Shown: positions 11,069-23,346 of the stretch, one piece after another
Layout: each line of letters begins with the position of its first letter
How positions within the stretch are numbered: position 1 is the stretch's first letter
Assembly: GCA_023614405.1 (NCBI GenBank)
Contig: CM042685.1
Location: 87,286,684 to 87,350,683, forward strand
DNA: 64,000 nucleotides
Reading direction: 5' to 3'
Source: Avena insularis
Taxonomy: Eukaryota; Streptophyta; Magnoliopsida; Poales; Poaceae
Notes under the pieces: generated by a model
Databases searched by the model: none
Told to the model about the DNA's origin: nothing
What the model saw: only the letters and a program-made list of their open reading frames with translations
Program-made: the position numbers and the translations under genes

Positions 11069-12148
11069 ATGGGATCATCCCTAGTACCTACATTAAATAA
11101 AACACTCGAGGATACCAGTAAAATAAGAGGATCCACAATAGTACAAAATGAAGAAAAGGTCAAAGTGAATATGATCAATAAATTCTACCATGAATCTAGT
11201 ACTAATTATCCAAGGACAAGAAGTATTGGGAATAATCTTCCCGAGGTGGTTCACGCGGATATACAAGATCATATTCACACAAAGAAGCATATAACAAAGT
11301 ATAAGAATTAAGATTGATGCTCCAAAAGAGATTCTTAGTAGCTTCCAATAGTCACACAATCACTAGTGATTAGAGTAATTTGAAGCTAATGGTTACCATG
11401 AGGATATATAGATCCAAAAAGATACAAAAGATGAGCAATAAAGGCATACAAGCAAATTGAACTTGTTTGAGCAAATGTGTCACATAGGTGCTATATATTT
11501 ATCAATATTAATTCTAAGTGACACAACCTTGAATTTTCACATTTTTTAGGCTTGTAATATGCACTAAACATATGACTCCCCCATAATGTGATAAACCATA
11601 AATCTCAACACGAGGCAAAAAGATCAAAATAGAAATAATTAATGGACATAATAGAAGTTGAATTTCTCGTTAGAATCATACCTCATAGAGACCAGATAAT
11701 ATTGCAATAAAAATACTAGGTGGTATTCCTCATGTACACACATTTTTAGGATTATGGAACGCCCAAGCATAACACTCTCCCAAAAATGGGATAGTCCATT
11801 AATTTCTCACAAGAGCCAAATAAGATACCAAATAGATTCAAGAAAGCCTCAAACACAACAACATAGATGTACATGTTGTGCCACCTAATATACTTGATAA
11901 CTCAAGATAATTAAGTGGAAAGCACAACATATACAATAACATGGAAGATACAAAACCAACACATGCACAAGGGGGCGAGCAACTTTCAATGAAATGAGTT
12001 AATCACATGTTACCGCAAGGAGGAACATTGGAAATATGATAGAGGAAATATAATCCACATGACTTGACTTGACAAATATATTAGATGAAGATCCCTCAGT
12101 TCTTCATGATGTAGCTAAGTATCCAATCCCTCCAACAACACCTATTGA
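11069..12148 (-). other. Non-coding AT-rich stretch downstream of the gag-like pseudogene
   Basis: No convincing ORF. Two diverged copies of a segment about 200 bp apart (near 11560-11640 and 11755-11830) share an ACTCCCCC / ACTCTCCC core followed by ATGTGATA / TGGGATAG and CTCAACACGAGGC / CTCACAAGAGCC. It probably represents the 3' untranslated part of the minus-strand element. Confidence 0.45.
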
Positions 12149-13830
12149 TCAAGTTTTGTCTTGTTGGTCCCTAAGAAAGTTGGATCCAAAGAAGTTAGTC
12201 ACAATAGGCTTGGCAACACAAATGGTTCTTTTCTTGACACCGTATTGGGCAGCCACAAATTTGGCAGACACACTACCAACCTCAGCCTTATGAAGATAAT
12301 AAGCATCATTAATCATGATTGGGTTGGATGAGGAGTTACCAATGGTGCATGAGGAAGAAATATGCCCTTTCTCGCGGCATATGTAGCAAGTTCTTCTCTT
12401 GCCATCTTTTATTTTAGGTGAAGCAACAACTTGAGGAAGAGCTTGAGTCTTCTTGCGAGTAGTCCCGTCTCTAACAAGAGGTAGAGCTTGAGGACGCTTC
12501 CCTTGTTTCTTGTTGCTAAGGGTCTTCTTCTTCAATGGGCAAGACATAACATGATGCCCTTCTTCCTTGCACTTGAATCAAACAATGTTGGCAGGATTCT
12601 TGAGTTGATATTGGACATTATTCTTGTTGCCCTTGTGCTTCAACTTGATAGTGGACTTGTTCTTGATATTGGATTTGAATCCAATCCCACTCTTGTCATT
12701 GGGGGCTTTTGCACGCTCAAGATGTTGTTGAGTGTGGCCTTCCCTTTATGACCCTTTTCCAAGTCATTCTTCAAAGAAGTGACTTGACCCTTGAGCTCTT
12801 TTATTTCATCTACATGGTTAGTGTCAACAAAAGTACTAGAGGAAGTAGATGCTACATTATTAGAGCAACAAGGCACAAAAATTAATTCATCACAAGATGT
12901 AGCAATGTCATGAGTGTATGAATTACATGGACTGGCACAAGGCAATATGACATTTGGAGTAGAAGTAGTGCTAATGTCCACATGAGGCTCGTTAGATGTT
13001 ACCTTTGACACAACATAGCCTCATGAGACAAATTTAGCCTACCATGGGAGACTAGAAGATCCTCATGAGAGCTTGAAATCATAACATGATTTTCTTCCAA
13101 TTTCCCATGGTTGCTAGTTAGCATAGAAAGTTGAGACTTTAGCTCAACATTCTCCTTCAAAATAGATAATTCACAAGAAATATAGTTAGTAGCACAAGCA
13201 TAATTATTAATAGTAAGAGGTGAGGGCAACTTGGCGAGCTTCTTTAAATATGAAGCTTTAAGTTGCTCATGCGACTCGGTGAGTTTGATGAGCTCACTCT
13301 TAACGACCAGAGATACATTTTCGAGGTACTTAAAATCCTCAATAGGTTTAGCATGGGCAACTAAAAGTTCATCATTTTTAGTTTTGGAGACATTTGCCAC
13401 CGCAAGTTCTCTATCATGGTTTTCCTTTACTCTAGATAATTATAGAGAAAAAGTCTCCTCAAGAGTTTATTTGGCGGTTTGTTCTTATTGAAGGGAGATC
13501 TTTAGATAACCAATCTCATTAGCATACACACTCTCATGTTCATACTTTTGAGAAATAATATTTTCTTGCTCCTCAATAAGTTTATTGCCTTTAATAGCAC
13601 AAGTCAAAAATTCAACAAATTTGGAGGAAGCAATTTTATTTCTATGGAGAGTGGGAGAGTCAATCTCTCCCATCTCTTTAATAGAGACAAAATCATAATC
13701 AACTAGATGATCATCATAAATATCATCCTCAACCTCATCACAATCATCAACATCATCATGGGAAAAAATGGGATCCAAAGAGGTTACCTTTGTTCCCTTA
13801 GCCATAAGGCATATGTGAGAGCCGGAAGAA
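12149..13830 (-). pseudogene. gag: Gag-like protein with coiled coil and two CCHC knuckles, broken
   Basis: Minus-strand pieces line up as one protein. It starts at ICLMAKGTKVTSL (13822-13790) with an acidic stretch. A long coiled coil follows, rich in SHE/SHG repeats (about 13400-13000), then a CCSNN..STSSS segment. A lysine-rich region carries two zinc knuckles, and the protein ends DQQDKT with a stop at 12149. Knuckle 2 (CYICREKGHISSSC, near 12360-12400) is intact. Knuckle 1 (near 12545-12585) has its first Cys codon changed to TGA, leaving F-K-C-KEEG-H..C. Other stops and shifts lie near 13010 and 13440-13490. RNA-binding structural protein of an LTR element is the likely role. Family uncertain: similar linker proteins occur in grass copia-type elements (recall, unchecked). 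No protease, RT or integrase follows, so the source may be non-autonomous. Confidence 0.6.
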
Positions 13831-13879
13831 GGTGATGGTGAGATTGCATTTTAGCTCTATTCAAGACCTTTTCTTGGCC

Positions 13880-14010
13880 CATAGAATCATCGTTTTCCTC
13901 TACATGGTTAGCAACACAAGCACTAGAGGAAATAGAAGCATTTTTATCATGGCAACAAGAAAACATAAGCATATCATCATAAGATTTATTCAAGCCATTT
14001 ATACATGATA
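13880..14010 (-). pseudogene. Displaced fragment of the gag-like protein
   Basis: Minus-strand codons YDDMLMFSCCHDKNASISSSA then NHVEE resemble the internal segment near 12790-12920 of the same pseudogene (CDELIFVPCCSNNVASTSSS then NHVDE), but lie upstream of the protein start. It is an out-of-order duplicate, arising from rearrangement or a nested second copy. Confidence 0.5.
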
Positions 14011-14068
14011 TGTGAGCCAATAAAAAAAGAGGAAGTCCGAGAGCAGCAAAGAGGAGGAGGCGGTTCAA

Positions 14069-14690
14069 TGTCAGAGCAAAGTTATGATGTATTCATAACA
14101 CAAGCATACTCCTCTACTAGTAGTAGTAAATTTCAGGACCTATGCACGCAAAAAAAATTGTGTGTTTTCTCTCTCCTTCGCTTCCTCTCATCTCTACCCA
14201 CCCCTCGCGCATCAGTATGGCTGATCTCTCCCTCATTCATAGCATGGCGCTGCGCACGTGTGCCTTGGTACAGCGACTCTGTTTCTTTTTTTTGAGAGAG
14301 GGTGGCTCTGTTTCTCTGGCATGTTCGGCAGCCGCCTTGGTGTGTAGTAGGAGGAGTACATAGGAAGGAAACCACTTTCGTCCTTCGCGGCAAATAAATC
14401 AAACTTTTCCTGTTTTGAAATTTTCACTTACTTCCCAAACATCAGGAGGAAAATGTTATTCAAAAGACCGGCAATTCTATATAGTACTTCTTATCTAATC
14501 TTCATCTTGTCTTATCCCTTACAATACCATACCACTATAGTATAGTGTACGGATAACTTTGAACATTGACCGTTCGATCAAGACTGGCAAATCCAAACAT
14601 TGGTTGCCATTGGATCTACTTTTCCATTTTTAGCATCCAAAAGATTCTATTGTTAGTCTTTAGCATGTACAATGAACCATAGTATGCGCA
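14069..14690. other. No recognisable feature
   Basis: Mixed sequence with short overlapping ORFs on both strands near 14130-14430 (CT/GA-rich, low complexity). I see no family signature. Confidence 0.4.
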
Positions 14691-16490
14691 AACCTCAAAA
14701 CACACTTCACTTCTTAGTTTCAGGGACCTTGTGCAAAATGCATGGACTTGGATGTAATTTTCATTTTTATGAGGTCCTTGATGTAAGTCGTACATCCACC
14801 AACCGTGTTAACTGAAGAACCTCGATCCTATAGGGCCTTCCATAGTTAAAATAAAATTCCACTGTCCAAATTATCACACAAAGTGGACCACGGTTTCTTA
14901 TAGTTCCATTTTTCAAGTTTCCTAGCTAACTTCGCACACTTCACTCACTTCTTGCCGATTTAATGAAATTAGGTCAACCTTGAGCTACCAGTAATCGTGA
15001 TAGGTTTCCCTCGAATTTAATTTCTTTTCATAGGTATATGGGTGAATCTTCTTGCAGCAAACAACACCGTCACTGTGAGTTTCCAACTATCAGGAAATAA
15101 CATTCTAAATTTTTTGAGTGACGAAGAGATTGTTCTTTTTCGAAAAGAAAGTCTAAAGAATATGGATCTGAATGCCACAAGCCAAGATTTCAGACATATA
15201 TAGTGGACCGGCATGTTGTACTTAAGATTCACATGTTTTGTGAGTTTTCGAACTTCGTCCTAGCTAACTATATTCACTTGAATGACTTTATGTCTATTTA
15301 TCAAAATTAGGTTAAATTGCAACTACAAGTAAATTATAGATTGTGTTGAAAGTTCTACGAATTCTTTTGGAGGTAACCATCGGGAGGGGGGACATTTAAT
15401 ACATCACAACCCACCACCAAGAATTTTGACAATAGGTTCAATTTCTTGATAAGATTTTGCATCTTGACAACTTAACGAAATTAGGTCAAACCGAGGTACC
15501 AGTAAGCATGATAGATTTCTCTTGAATTAATTGTCTTTTTGAAGGTAGATGGGTGCATCTTCTTCTAGTAAACAATGTCGTCGGTGTGAGTTTCCAACTA
15601 TCAGGAAAGAACATTATCAATTTTCCAAGTGATGACGATATTGTTCCTTTCTGTAAAGTAGGTCTGAATAATATAATAAGGACCTGAATGACACAAGCCA
15701 AGATTTTTATTCATATATATATGTTGAGTTGAGTTGACAGTTTTGAACTATGAGTAAATTGTAGGTTGCGTTGATAGTTTTGTGATTTGTTTTTTAGGTA
15801 ACCATCGGGGGTCATTTAATATATCACAAACCAGCATCGTGTGTTTTCACAATAGGTTCAACTTCTTGCTAAAATTTTGCATCTTGACAACTTAACGAAA
15901 TTAGGTCAAACTTTAGCTACAAGTAAGCGCAATAGATTCCTCTCAAATTAATTGTCTTTTCTTTGAAGGATCATCTTTTAGTAACTGATGTCATCGGTGT
16001 AGTTTCCAACTATCAGGAAAGAACATTCTCAATTTTCCTTGTTTTTTGAATTTTAAAACTTCCTAGATAACCTTGCCGCTTTGAATGATACTTTGCACCG
16101 ATTTATCGAAAGTAGGTCAAATTTGAACTACAAGTAAATCATAGGTTGCTTTGAAAGTTTTGTAATTTTTGGAGGTAACCATCAGGGGGGGTCATTTAAT
16201 ATATCACTGACCAGCACCAAGAGTGTTGAGAACAGATTCAACATCTTTGTAATACTTTGCATCTTGACCATTTAACAAAATTAGGTCAAACTTGAGCTAC
16301 CATTAAGAACGATAGATTGCTCTTGAATTAAATATCATTTCAAAGGTTGATGGGTTCAACTTCTTTTAGTAAACCAAGTCATCGGTGTGAGTTTCTAACT
16401 ATGAGGAAAGAAGATTCTCAATTTTCCAAGTGATGGACTTGGATGTCCTTTTCATTTTCTAAGGTCCTTGATGCAACTTATACTTCCACC
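14690..16490. repeat. Degenerate tandem array, 4 units of about 380-510 bp
   Basis: The core AATTAGGTCAAAC...GAGCTACCAGTAA...GTGTGAGTTTCCAACTATC / AGGAAAGAACATTCTCAATTTTCC recurs at about 14969, 15479, 15898 and 16278. The companion segment GGTAACCATCGGG...CATTTAATAtATCAC recurs near 15371, 15796 and 16175. A third motif, ATGGACTTGGATGT / GAGGTCCTTGATGCAA, flanks the array near 14740 and 16435. No ORF spans the units. Function unknown. Confidence 0.75.
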
Positions 16491-16700
16491 GACCATGATA
16501 AGTGATGCTCATTTCTCCTATGAGACCCACTTGCTATACCAGTCTAGTTGATTGCACCACAATGTATCTAGTCAAACCTGTTCATTAGATAGGACCCACA
16601 TGTAAGAGCTACCTTCTCCTAGTCTTGTGATTAAAATTTGTTTTCTACAACTATGTGTACTACTCCATATTTTTATGCTTATCAATATTTTAGTGCTTAT

Positions 16701-19497
16701 TATAGCATCCCAATTTCAGTAACCCTGATTTGTTGTCAAAAAGGCAAAAATCAGGGGGGACAAAATCTTTTTCTTGTTAAGTGATGTAATGTTTGTTGAT
16801 TATTTGTTTGTGCTTATGCAACTAGTTGTGTATTAGATTATATACTCCTTACTTCAACAATAGTTAACAAAACTATTTCAAAAAAGAGATGTCTTGGCTC
16901 ATCTCTCATATTCCCAAATGGTCTAGCATTTCAAACTTGAGCCAAGATGACTTTGCCAACAAAAGGTTCTCCTAGTTTCTATTAACAAAACTATGGAGAC
17001 CTATATATTATCTCCTTATGTTTTCAAGACAGAGTATTCAACTACTCTTATCTCTAGGTTTTCCAAAAACCTTTCTTAAAACATTTTAATTCTAACCTTG
17101 GTAGAAGTACCAATAGGTTCTTATCTTACTTCAAATCCCAACCCATGCAAAACACCCATGCTTACCTCAAGCTAGACTTGATGGTAACCTTAGTAGTAGT
17201 TGATAAGTTCAAATAGATGAATTTCCTTAATCCACTCATTGCCTTGTTTGCTTAGGAACTAGAGTGAACTAATCTAGTAGACCATCCCTTAGGACTAGAT
17301 CAATTTTTTAGATCCCTAAATATTGGACCAAACATCCTAAGCTAGATCTATCTTCATCCACTCAGGTGAACCTCTAATCTACTTAAGTAGATCTACTAAG
17401 GTAATCATTTGTACTAGCATCCCACCCATCAAAGACAAAATATATACTTGGAACCTCTCTAATTAATATATAATTCAACATCATCCACTTGATGATAAGA
17501 ATAAACCACTGCCCTCTCTCCAAATGTTTCCCACTTTCACACTAGTCCAAATACACAAGTCTGCCAAATTTGGTTGTCTGGAATCTTTAACTAGATTCAA
17601 TCTTTGGAACTTCCTCTACTCCAACCCGTATGCATTCTTGAAAATGTACTTGAACCATCTTGTACTACATCATTAGTACTACCAAATCCTGCTCTCTCCC
17701 TTGGCTAAACCATTCTGGTATCCACTCAACCTTGATGGTTTTGTAGTCAAGATAATAATCTTTTCTATAAATCTTATCATCTTGTCTATTTTGGCAGACG
17801 ATCACATCCATATGCTATCTCCTTTGGACCAACTCTTTGCATGGTTATGATCTACTAACCCTGTTCTATCAATCCACCCTTCACTTGTTTCCATTGGAGA
17901 ATTGTGATTCCTAACCCCTCATGGTTTATGAGGCATCATGACACATCTGTTATGGCAGCCTTATTTTCAACGAAGTTTGCCATCACTCTTATACAACCTC
18001 AGATAAAACCAATTAGAACTCCTTCTGCCATTATCATATATACAATTTGGTCTATCCATCCATATATCCCTTGTATGAAGAAGAGTTGTGAGCTCACTAA
18101 TACAACCATGTGTAGATGGCATAAAAATATCCAAACACTAGATCAACCCCATCTAGTTTTTTTCCATTTTTATTGTAGAATTTCAAACCCAAGGTTGTTT
18201 ATGATGGATACTTCAAGTTGGCATCATCGACTTGGACAAAACCATTCTCCAAATAATTTACATAATTACTGGGAACCCAAAACTATTTAATACCATTCCT
18301 TTACAAAATCTTCAAAACATTGTATACAAAGGCAAGTTTGTTTTTCTCCAAACCAATTTGCCAACTTAAGGCACTTCTGGTGCCTATATATCATATTCCA
18401 TCTTCCCAACCCAAAAATAAATATTCTTGGGAGCCTTTATTATTTCTTTTTGCCTTTTTTCTTAAATGGCATAAACATGAAATAATAACTTAAAAATAGT
18501 TTCCCTTCTAAATAAATCCCAATAAAATTTCCCAAAGTGTGACATGGTATATAGAACCATTCCACACCAAAAAATCACCTTTCCCAAGGTAAAAATATCA
18601 CCTTATCTTCCATAAATCATTTCTGCACTTTTTGAATAAATGAGATTAAGTGGACTTTTAATAATTTGAAAAAATCCCAAACAATTCGTAGGATCATGAT
18701 TTAACTATACCTACCCACTAGTACCATTTTCCCACCTTTCCCAATGCACAATATTTAACTTTCTTCATAACCCTCATTATGATCCAAATTGAAAGCAAAT
18801 CCATTTTACATCTCTAAAACCAACAAAACCTCCACCACAACATGTGCAAACTTGCACATCACAACACCACCCCTCCTGGTCCTGCTGCACTATAGCAAGA
18901 TCACTGTAGCTCTCTCCCCATTGTCTCATCTGATTAAAGTGTGAGAGAGATGTGTGGCCCTAATTGATTGACTAGCAAATAGCTCCACACCAGGAAAACC
19001 CCACCCCTCTGCCCCAAACCAGACTAGAAAACCCCATCCCTCCTCCCTAGATGACCACAACAAGGCCAGCCCCTGGTTCCCCTCTCCCTTGCTCTTACGG
19101 ACAAAGTCCACCATGGATCTCCCCCAACTCGAGTTAAATAGGACAGAGGCCACACAATCCCCTCCTCCTTGCCCATTTTCCCCACTCCCATCTCACTTAC
19201 CCCTCAGAGCTCCCCAACCTCTACCCTACCTTGGCTTGCCTGAGAGAAGGATAAAATGATCTCCCAACCATTACTTAAGAAAGGAGAACATGTCACTCTC
19301 TCCTTCCCCCTCTCTTATGGTAGCCTACATGAATTTCCCTACACCTAATCTACTCCCTTTACGCTTCTTTCACCACTGCAGGATCCCTGGAGCTTTCCAC
19401 CGTCGAGCATGCCCGAGAAGAACTTTTCCGACGAAGTCCACCTCCCCGAGCTCCTCATGCAGTAACCAACCCTCCCCTACCTTTCCCAGGGCCCAGA
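16701..19497 (+). repeat. Family R 5' LTR, part 1
   Basis: It begins TATAGCATCCCAATTTCAG (probably TGTAGCATCCC with one change). AT-rich until about 18840, it then becomes C-rich and promoter-like with CTCGAGTTAAATAGGACAG at 19127-19145. Many short ORFs are present, none supported. It is interrupted at 19497 by the solo copia LTR and continues at 20869. No coding sequence recognised. Confidence 0.75.
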
Positions 19498-20863
19498 TGT
19501 TGGGAATATGCCCTAGAGGCAATCATGTATGATGAGATTTCCCATTGTATTCATAAATATATTAAGCAGTCCTTGTATAAACATCTGATGTGTATAATTG
19601 AATATGTGATTCGATTGTGGAACTATGCATTCATGTTGTTTGTACTAAATATCCTTGGTCATTGAGGTTGTGCTGGACACACAACTTAGACCAATGTGAA
19701 AGTTGGCTTGATGACTCGGTTCCACTTGTCATGGGCATGGAGATGCTATTCCAACTTACACAGACTCGGCTAAAGAGTTTAGCGAGTCGGATTGACCCAT
19801 ATTGAGGTACAACGAACTAGCTGTCATTTGTATATCTCAATCAATGTAATCCTTAGACTTGAGGTTGTTGCATAGTCCGAGTTGAGGATCACCGACTTAG
19901 GTTCTATCAAACGCTGATCCGTAACTAAGCGATTATAAAAGGCGAGTTGAATTTGAGAATCAAGCTGCGTGATGTGAATAACCAAGATGGGATTTTGCCC
20001 CTCCACTCGGAGAGATATTCTCTGGGCCCTCTCGTGAGATATGATTCGGAAAGCATGGCCATTCACGACATGTTTAAGTGTTAACCGAGGCGATCGACTA
20101 AGAGTTAGTCGGGTGAATCAATTATCTTGGATCGAGAAGAGAGTCGGACTATTTAAGGGATGACAAATATTCGCCTATAGTTTGACAAGGTATATCGTGA
20201 GGCAAAAGGGTCTCGGACGCAAGTCGCATTGGAAAGGCAAGTCGTCATGACTCTTTGGTACTTGGGAGTCGGCACGTTCTGCTAGGAGCCGCTACCGACT
20301 GATCGATTGAGAGTCGGACTCCAATCGTGTCCAAGTAGCCATGAGCCTGCGGGGTCACACACTTAAGAGCGGGAGCAAGTTCAGATTGGATCTGAACCTG
20401 TAATCTGGTTGGGTTGGACCTAAACCGGATTAGGACTGAGTTAGTGAGTTGGACTCATGGTGACTAGTGTTATATGGGCTTTAGTGAATGGGCCGCGCGA
20501 GCAGAGCCCACGTTCACTCCCTATATATAGTGGAGCACCGTAACCCAGAGAGGTTAATCGTTGTTCGGTTAGGTCATTCCATGTGTTGGAAACCCTAGCT
20601 CCACAGCAGTCCAGCCACCGTTACGAACCTAGCAGTTCGCCGCCGGCGCTCCTCCTTGTACGTGTTGATACCAGCAGAGGTGCTGTGCGATCAGCACCGG
20701 GGACGATCGGATCGTGAGGACTGCCTTTGCATCAATCAGCGCTTCATTAGTAATCCGCAACCGCGCGTCTAGTGGTAAACCTCGTGGCCTTCTACCTCAG
20801 CTAGATCTTGGGATCACCACGTTAGAGGAAAAAGATTTTGTTTTATCTCTGCATGGCCCAACA
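19498..20863 (+). mobile_element. Solo Ty1/copia LTR
   Basis: A 1,366-bp LTR begins TGTTGGGAATATGCCCTAGA and ends GGCCCAACA, so the termini form the inverted repeat TGTTGGG/CCCAACA. The 5-bp target duplication CCAGA is at 19493-19497 and 20864-20868. It contains a TATA box and no coding region. The start matches the BARE/Angela/WIS type of Triticeae; the body looks different from what I recall of those, so subfamily is open. Confidence 0.95.
20522..20529 (+). promoter_or_regulatory. TATA box of the solo copia LTR
   Basis: TATATATA in CCCTATATATAGTGGAGCACCG, about two-thirds into the LTR as expected for the U3/R boundary. Confidence 0.75.
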
Positions 20864-20868
20864 CCAGA

Positions 20869-22408
20869 ACCCTCTCACTTATCTACCTTCTGACATGAAG
20901 ACGCCTAGGAGCGCTCTCAGGCGAGATCTGAGTCTACACCACCATGGGAGACGCGTGAACATTGTATCTACACCAAACCGGGGCGTGCCGCCCCTCATCC
21001 GACTTCCCTTCGCTCGTCGTGTTGCCCTTTGGCCTCCCCATTATCGGATATGCCCTAGGTGAGCTCCCCCACCTCCTTCTGAAACTTCTAGGGTGTTGCC
21101 GCTATTCTTCTGCGACTTGAGTTTGAAGAAGAACACCCGCCGTTGGATCTCCCTTAGCCCTATGGCCCGGATGCCCCGATACCCCTTCGGGCTCCCATCG
21201 CGGCTGACCGCCGGTCCCCACGGCCGGATGTTAGAACCCGCGTCTCCTGCGCAGGGCATAGCCCGGTTGGGCCGTAATTCCTCTATGGTCCGTTTCCTCT
21301 ACAGATCTGGCCGGCGGCAAACCTTTTCCTTTTGTTTTTCTTCTTTGTTTTTAGATCAGGGAAATAACTGCTAGGTTTAAATCCCAAGAAAAATGAAAAA
21401 TGCCAATAAGTAGCTAGATCTAAATTTTATACTAAACAAAAGTCTATTCCCTAACATACAGTGCTCCTGGTTGATCCAAATATTGTCTAGATTATATTCA
21501 GAAATCCAATACCTAAATGTACTCTTTTCACTAATAAATTGTTTTTGTGAGTTTGACAACTCCAAATGAACTAAACCCTCTTTGTCCTGCAAGTTACTGG
21601 GCATACCTTACATTTCACCCTGGCCCTATATTAAATTGTTTCCTAAAATTCCCTTGGTAAAAATAACAAAAACATGCCAATTCAGTATTTGGGAAATTCT
21701 CTAGGTCAACTCAATTTAGGTACTGACCAAATTCCAACTCCCAGTAGATATGCATACCTCTATCCTCGAAACCCCAGGATCCCAATATTTATTGATCTCT
21801 TTTTGGTATTTGGTGAATTAAACATTTTTGTGCATAGTTAATTAACCAATAAAATCCCTACAGTAGGTCTGCAACTCCAAAAAGGTTGATTTCAATTTCT
21901 ACGGAAAGGAATTCCAAATACCTAAAATGTTTCCTTGGAATAAAATCAAAAGATCTTATATATTAATTCTGGTTAAAAAGACAAAAACCCTCCTATACTT
22001 CCTTTGGGAATTTCCTAGGGGCATTCTGGTAAATATTTTTGGACGGTTCCAACTCTTAGTGAATCAATGAATTACACTCTACTCAACCATCCAAGGAAAT
22101 AATATCTAGAGCTCCAGAAATTTTCTGGTGAATTATTTCCTAAAACCAGAGTTCTAATCACTAGAAAACTTCTTATAAATAAATGGTAATTGATAAAATA
22201 GTGAAAACACTTTTGTTTGTTTCATTTTATCAAAACCTTTCTGATGATATCATTTTTGTATATTGATATCATACATAAAATTTCCTTTGTCTAAAAACCA
22301 TCTCCTAACAAGTTTATAGATAATAACACACATTGGAATTCCTTCAAATGCTTCAAAGACCCATTCCAATCTTTATAAATCCATCCTTCCTATGGTCAGT
22401 GGTCAGTG
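20869..22408 (+). repeat. Family R 5' LTR, part 2
   Basis: It resumes directly after the copia target duplication. The first 450 bp are GC-rich leader-like sequence; the remainder is AT-rich. Small ORFs at 20838-21374 are out of context and not supported. It ends where the CACTA element begins. Confidence 0.7.
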
Positions 22409-22690
22409 CCCTACTAGTAACTAGAACAACCGTGGCGCGCGTGGTGATAGTGCGCCATAGATATGTGTGGGGCAGGGGCTTGCTGGCCGCATGACACATA
22501 CCCGTAGCACACATGGGTTATGTGCGCTACGGTTGTTAGGGTTAGCCGTGGCACACATGAGGCCCGTGCGCTATGCCTAAGTTAAGGCCCATGTGCTCTG
22601 TAAAGGGGAAAATGCATCACACTCCTAGCATGTGCACCATGGTTGTGATTACTTCCTGTGGCGCACTAGGGCCATGTGCGCCACGAATGT
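22409..22690. repeat. CACTA 5' terminal and subterminal repeats
   Basis: Several copies of CCGTGGCGCGC, GTGCGCCATA, TGTGCGCTACGG, GTGGCGCAC and TGTGCGCCACG occur in both orientations. In En/Spm elements such arrays bind the TNPA/TNP1 protein; here that is inference. Confidence 0.8.
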
Positions 22691-22974
22691 GTCGACCATT
22701 TTCTGGCAGCTCCATTCTGCATATGTGAATATCCACTACCACACCCGCACTTCACTTTCCCCACATTCTTCCTCCTTAGATCTAGTAGGGATCCTCCTCA
22801 TTCCCACCTCATTTTCTTCACTCATTTACCATTTTTAGCATGTAGAACTTACCTTGGATGTTACATACATAATAGAGGAAGCTCTCCTTCCGGACATGCC
22901 ATCCTCAGTCGATCTCGCGCGCACCTCTCCCTTTCATCTTCTTGATTGGTCTCTCATCTCGATAAGTTGTCCAT

Positions 22975-23135
22975 GTAAGGATGTGTTCATGTGTATATGG
23001 ATGATATGCTCATATGTATGTAGAGGATTGATGCGCATGTGTGTATGGAGAGGATCGATGCTCATGTGTGTGTATATGGAGAGGATCGATGCTCATGTGT
23101 GTATGGAGAGGATGATGTGTTCATGTGTATGGATC
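22975..23135 (+). repeat. Minisatellite in CACTA leader
   Basis: Four to five copies of a 28-37 bp unit, GGAGAGGATCGATGCTCATGTGTGTAT with variants, lie upstream of the first transposase codons. Confidence 0.8.
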
Positions 23136-23346
23136 GTTCTCTCTCTTGTATTTATGTGTTAATGAGTTGCCATTTGTTTTGCCAAAATGTTGATTAATTT
23201 ACATTTTGGCAAGACTTTGGCATTTCACAAAGGTCCTTATTTTAGGATAGGTCATGCCGAAATTTTCTATCGACCATTGCGTGCATGCATTGATTATGTG
23301 GTTCTAATAAACTTATAATTGTACCATGTACAACACGCAGGAAACC

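Noticed and set aside
17904..18290. 128-codon plus ORF
   Set aside because: AT-rich LTR interior, no domain and no conservation evidence.
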